Origin: a virus
Direction: 5' to 3' (one strand)
IMG/VR virus record: IMGVR_UViG_3300048586_000548
Span: 1-64,000 of that record
Length of the DNA stretch: 64,000 nt
Position numbers and translations under genes: made by a program. Positions within the stretch are counted from its first letter, which is position 1. Every line of letters starts with the position of its first letter. Shown here piece by piece: positions 61,101-64,000 of this stretch. Below the pieces are notes generated by a model. The model was given only the letters and a program-made list of their open reading frames with translations. It was not told the DNA's origin and ran no database searches.

Positions 61101-64000
61101 TGGGAACAGCGAGCTCCAACTTCGCCGATTCCTTCAGGAGTCCCGCAGCTGCTGCGATTCGTTCCGATTCGTCGCCAAGCGCAACGAACCCAGGCAGGGC
61201 CTTGTCAAAGAATTCTACGAGCCGATTATTGGTCTCATTGAAGACCTGATTCCGCGGCAACGCGCCACTCGCCCGGTCCCGCTCCACCGAGGCCAGCACT
61301 TCGCCAGCGCCGCGCTGTACGATTTCCAGCAGCGCTTCCGGCGTCTGCCCGAAGCCCAGCGCGCGCTGCTCATACTCCTTGAAGAACGGACTCTGCTGAA
61401 ACTGCTCCCGGTCAAACGGCTCGGCGGTGCGTACCCGCTCACGATCGGAGGCCCGCTGAAACAGCCGAGCGCCAGCTTGAAAGATCCCTACTGCAATTCC
61501 AAAAGCCGCCGTGTACGCCCCAAAGGAGGCCAGCCCGCCGAGAACCGTCGCCCCAAGACCACGGGCGAACGCCGCGCTAGAGTCGAGTCCACGCCGCAGC
61601 AAACTCGGGCCTCCAACGCCGACCATCCCATTCGCGCGCAGGGCGGCACTCTGTGCTGTTGCCTGCGCAGTTCGTGCCGCAGCTGCGGCATCCGCCTGAG
61701 CCGCCGCCGCAGCGGCATCCCTGTACGCCGCCCGACGCGCCTGCAGATCCGCCAATCGGCCCTGGCGCTGCTCGGGCGTCCCCCGGCTCTGCCGCTTCCG
61801 CCGATACTGGCCCGGCTTAAACGTCGGCGGATCCTTCGCCCTACGCGCGGCCCCGAGCATGTCCGCACGCGCGAGGCGTGCCGCCTCACGCAGAGGCACG
61901 GCTTCTTGTTCCGCGCTCACTGCCGCCGTCCGCAGTGACCGCAGGCCCTCAACCACCCCCGCCGCCTCCTCAGCACCAGACTCGGCCAGGACAGGAGCCA
62001 CGCCACGCGACAGTCGCTGCTGCAGCGCCCGAGACACCAGCGACACCCCGCCCAGAGCCGCGCCGCCTAGCGCCACCGGCAGTCCAGGGTTCGCAGCGAC
62101 TGCCCCGAACGCCCCCGCCCCGAGCTTCAGCCCGCCCTTCAGTGCCGCGCCGAGGCCCGTGTCCACGAGCAGCGACGAGGCGAACGCGGTAAACGCGGTG
62201 GCAAACTGGGTCAGGCGCGCACTCACCGAGTCAAGTCGCAAGCGCACACGATCCTGCGTATCCCCGAATGCCAAGGCGCTGACCTGTGCCGTCTTCAGTG
62301 AGTCATTAAACCCGCCCAACAGCGCGGCCGCCAGGTTGACCTGTCGCGCACCGGCAAAGGTGACCAACAGTTGCTGTGCCCGAACGGTATCGCCGCTGGC
62401 GTTCAACTCCTGGAACTTTGCCGCAATGTCCTGCAAGATGTCCTGCAGGGGCCGCAGCGTGTTGGGCGTGTCTCCCGCCAGGTTGATGCCAAACTCACCC
62501 TGCAGCGACCGGGCGACTTCCGGCGCAGACAGCCGCGAGATCATGAACCGAAGACCCGTGGCAGCCTGATTGCCCGACACCCGCGTGCGCTCGATAATGG
62601 TCGTCGACGCGCCGATGATCAGGTCCAGCGCGTCCACCGCACCGAGCGCCTGCGGTTGTAGCTGTGCGGCGATGGAACCGGCACGCTGAATAGCCGTCGA
62701 CAGGTCCGACGCGCTCACGGCGTACTGCGCCTCAATACGCGCGATGCGGTCGAGAATCTCGAAAGGCCGCACGCGCCCTTCCATGATGTTCTCCACCGCG
62801 ATCAGGAATTCAGTGGCCTGCTTGGCGTCAAGATCCGCACCCGTCTGGGCGGCAAGCGACGCTCGAGTCAGATCCACCGTTTCCGTGGAACTGGCACCGG
62901 TCTGCGCGAAGAACTTGCTCGACTGCACCGCCTGACGAAGCGGCACACCGAAGTCAGCGGCTGCCCCAATGACGCCGCGCCCGATATTCTGTGCTTCCCC
63001 GCTCGAGCGCGAGCTCAGCACGCCTTGAATCTGCTTCAAGTCCACTTCAAGACCGACAGCCTCGGTGGCCGCCTGCCGCAGCTGGGACGCCAGCGTGAAC
63101 ACGATTCCGCCCGCAAACACGTACGCACTCAGCGACTGCAACTTGGTCTGCAAGCGATCAATAAACTTACCGCCGCTCTTCTCCACCTCCACCGCCGACC
63201 GACTCGCCTCACCGAGCAGCTGCCCCTGCTTCCCCAGCTCCGCGTTCAGCGCGTTGTACTTCTTGGTCACGGCCTCCACATTCGCCGCGTCCTTTGAGGA
63301 CAACGTGCCGGTGGCCCGCAGGCGCAGGTAGATCGACTCGGTCTCCTTCAACACAGCGTTCAGCTCAGTCTGAAGCGCTCGCTCCTGGTCAGCGCGCCGA
63401 CCCTGCAACGCCTTGTTATCCGTTGGCGCCTTGCTGCGCGCCCCGGCCAGGGCGCTTTCCGTCAACGCACGGCGCGCCTCCAGCTCCTGCAGCTGCGTCA
63501 GGTCTCGACCAAGTTCCGTCCGCTCATTCTGCAGGCCCAACACCGCCGTGGCCGCAGACTTCACTTGCGGGGTGTTGCCCCCAAAGAACCGGGGATTGGC
63601 GTCGGCCACCGACAGCGACCGCTCAGCAAACGACCCGAGCACCGCGTCAAACTGCGCAGACTCCTTGGCCAAGCCGGTACGGATGTTCCCCACTGGCAGA
63701 CCCGTGGCGAGGTACGACTGTTCCAGCAGCTGCAAATCGCGCTGCTTCACCGCCGAGCGCTGCAACTGCTTGAAGTCTTCCGTCAGCAACTTGGCCTGCT
63801 GCGTCACACTCACCGGCAACGCGGGCAGCGCGGTGTCCGCGTCGAGACCCACGAACGGCTGAGCCGCCGCAGCCACCCCACCCGTGCCCGGCAAGCCCCC
63901 CTTCGTCAGCCGACGATTGATTGCGGCCAGCTCGCGCTCCTCCTGGACCACACGTTCCTTATCGCTCGCAAACTTGACCCTCGCCGCACGTTCCTGTGCG
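58180..64000 (-). CDS. Tail tape measure protein (5' end outside the window)
   Basis: At least 1940 residues. No stop lies between GTG 63951 and the right edge, and the frame stays open with a coiled Arg/Glu-rich sequence, so the true start lies beyond the window. The section with L-E-V-D-L-K-Q-I-Q-G-V-L, A-G-A-R-Q-V-N-L-A-A and T-R-V-S-G-N-Q-A-A-T-G-L matches the TP901-type tape measure core. Long Ala/Gln coiled coils and a Gly/Ala-rich membrane-like patch (about G-A-F-V-G-G-I-L-G-G-A-L-G-G) near the C-end are typical. By the usual length rule it predicts a long tail. Confidence 0.88.
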   Translation of the reverse strand, partial: AQERAARVKFASDKERVVQEERELAAINRRLTKGGLPGTGGVAAAAQPFVGLDADTALPALPVSVTQQAKLLTEDFKQLQRSAVKQRDLQLLEQSYLATGLPVGNIRTGLAKESAQFDAVLGSFAERSLSVADANPRFFGGNTPQVKSAATAVLGLQNERTELGRDLTQLQELEARRALTESALAGARSKAPTDNKALQGRRADQERALQTELNAVLKETESIYLRLRATGTLSSKDAANVEAVTKKYNALNAELGKQGQLLGEASRSAVEVEKSGGKFIDRLQTKLQSLSAYVFAGGIVFTLASQLRQAATEAVGLEVDLKQIQGVLSSRSSGEAQNIGRGVIGAAADFGVPLRQAVQSSKFFAQTGASSTETVDLTRASLAAQTGADLDAKQATEFLIAVENIMEGRVRPFEILDRIARIEAQYAVSASDLSTAIQRAGSIAAQLQPQALGAVDALDLIIGASTTIIERTRVSGNQAATGLRFMISRLSAPEVARSLQGEFGINLAGDTPNTLRPLQDILQDIAAKFQELNASGDTVRAQQLLVTFAGARQVNLAAALLGGFNDSLKTAQVSALAFGDTQDRVRLRLDSVSARLTQFATAFTAFASSLLVDTGLGAALKGGLKLGAGAFGAVAANPGLPVALGGAALGGVSLVSRALQQRLSRGVAPVLAESGAEEAAGVVEGLRSLRTAAVSAEQEAVPLREAARLARADMLGAARRAKDPPTFKPGQYRRKRQSRGTPEQRQGRLADLQARRAAYRDAAAAAAQADAAAAARTAQATAQSAALRANGMVGVGGPSLLRRGLDSSAAFARGLGATVLGGLASFGAYTAAFGIAVGIFQAGARLFQRASDRERVRTAEPFDREQFQQSPFFKEYEQRALGFGQTPEALLEIVQRGAGEVLASVERDRASGALPRNQVFNETNNRLVEFFDKALPGFVALGDESERIAAAAGLLKESAKLELAVPNTYLSEARTDLADVVAEFQQNTVNLSKQLRSVASAAGQSSDATEYSGTRVFSRDPGQAILESLSSALSFRGQKIGDLSAVQFGASGTISQIAKQAADAGQSPLAALDKVARERLLLSADDLRLFQRLDANVPFVVPDRNQERLRQAIAERGITDPNDPQRRSLTESNYRFANLDRVAQALVDQLAPAINVQGRVQMLANETGALGSEEGSAFAAAIKQALQLAVEKLDDQLQREITAGQDTSSTQRIINTLNDAQGRTSQLAELSTKNQALGGVRDRLFAPIVSFSERSARNRVQSDLQDRFGISFDATRARSDNAQQLLQDLGTLPITLQRDLINAQASFVASKGQFGGGEKQFGARIVDDELAPGRGEAAAIGSLVDEVSGAKAEGDRALNRINLLKEQVRIASTEGLGAFVNTAIKAGGSVGEIGLQLKQSLADLGELGDAEDQATTERLLSTIGGLGELLKAATDAVEKDILPEIQRQERIQEINRRLTRIQGAAQRQTALTGALNQADVAAAQADPRRPQAGVTLQLGQIALVEQQRSALAEATAAEQRRLASEQFEVGDGQLAARMNDIDNQLGEDLLNAQSEALVARFGVLSGANAQLQRRPREESAQLVQELVAPLRTFLSSSRNFSGQGLQQLAEGVAQAAQSRLVDVFLRNVFSETGLLGDKLTSAFASGALSTETAIEAGFRKGVAAWTAATQQEISAAAAQAGSVVGTGSVGGLTGAGGAAAATTAVAWYAKSRGTSSSTGPTGPTPTVLDIPGGVPIALDPALLTATPSTSGGSKQFSFAGSGKLGKFGRAADVALPLAGALIGGAIGGKDSYGQEGASIGALIGGATPLGPVGAFVGGILGGALGGLFGKSKPPETEPQLAALERIERNTREQIQAIEVQTQQLTLGSRFLNVPAGFVVPGFQPFGSGGTGTEGAGDRPIEINVYGAPGQSEAVIADKVATALRDQLGGRGTSFDVRSA

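Overview
This window is a large piece of a GC-rich tailed bacteriophage genome, probably temperate and siphovirus-like. It has tightly packed ATGA- or GTGA-overlapping operons of small genes, a TP901-type tape measure protein, very large tail-tip proteins, two tyrosine recombinases and a phage nucleotide-metabolism set: ThyX, dUTPase and a B12-type ribonucleotide reductase carrying an intein. No terminase, portal or capsid gene is present; they presumably lie beyond the right edge, where the tape measure gene runs off. The host cannot be named. A protein with a C-terminal aromatic strand like an outer-membrane protein (43530-44243) hints at a diderm host.

Layout. Positions 1-36275 are transcribed rightward. 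The left part (36-9091) holds small unknown genes, a metallophosphoesterase, a run of paralogues, and an E1-like (ThiF) enzyme next to a candidate papain-like peptidase with eight zinc-type cysteines. Positions 9121-18270 hold thyX followed by a long operon of duplicated small proteins, a DUF3310 gene and a membrane cluster with a CREST/ceramidase-like protein. A SNF2 helicase (18343) starts another run of small genes, ending in a DUF7227-like protein. From 24461 a sigma70-type promoter precedes a lysogeny-like unit: integrase, a RuvB-like ATPase with an N-terminal membrane anchor, and an AraC-HTH protein. After a strong terminator (28016) come a sigma-like factor, a Cas4/RecB-like nuclease, an SSB-like protein and the ribonucleotide reductase.

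Positions 36282-64000 are transcribed leftward. A STAS-like gene, a probable attP (arm-type repeats plus 41 bases resembling the 5' half of tRNA-Pro) and a second integrase (37010-38137) lie next to the switch point. Beyond them are a cluster of small accessory genes (HNH, zinc-knuckle, DUF4406/DUF6378), dUTPase, a terminator, membrane/lysis-type genes, and the tail module 45096-64000.

Two features run through the whole window. First, an identical bipartite sequence (TAAGGT, 14 bases, CGAAC/T) occurs six times at transcription-unit boundaries on both strands, and two more sites match in part. Together with the phage sigma-like gene it suggests a phage-specific promoter regulon. Second, about 16 otherwise different small proteins carry a similar short amphipathic segment (roughly D/N-L-L-x-A-L-x-x-T-L-G) at the N- or C-terminus. 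With local gene duplication, this suggests an uncharacterised multi-protein system with a common docking tag.
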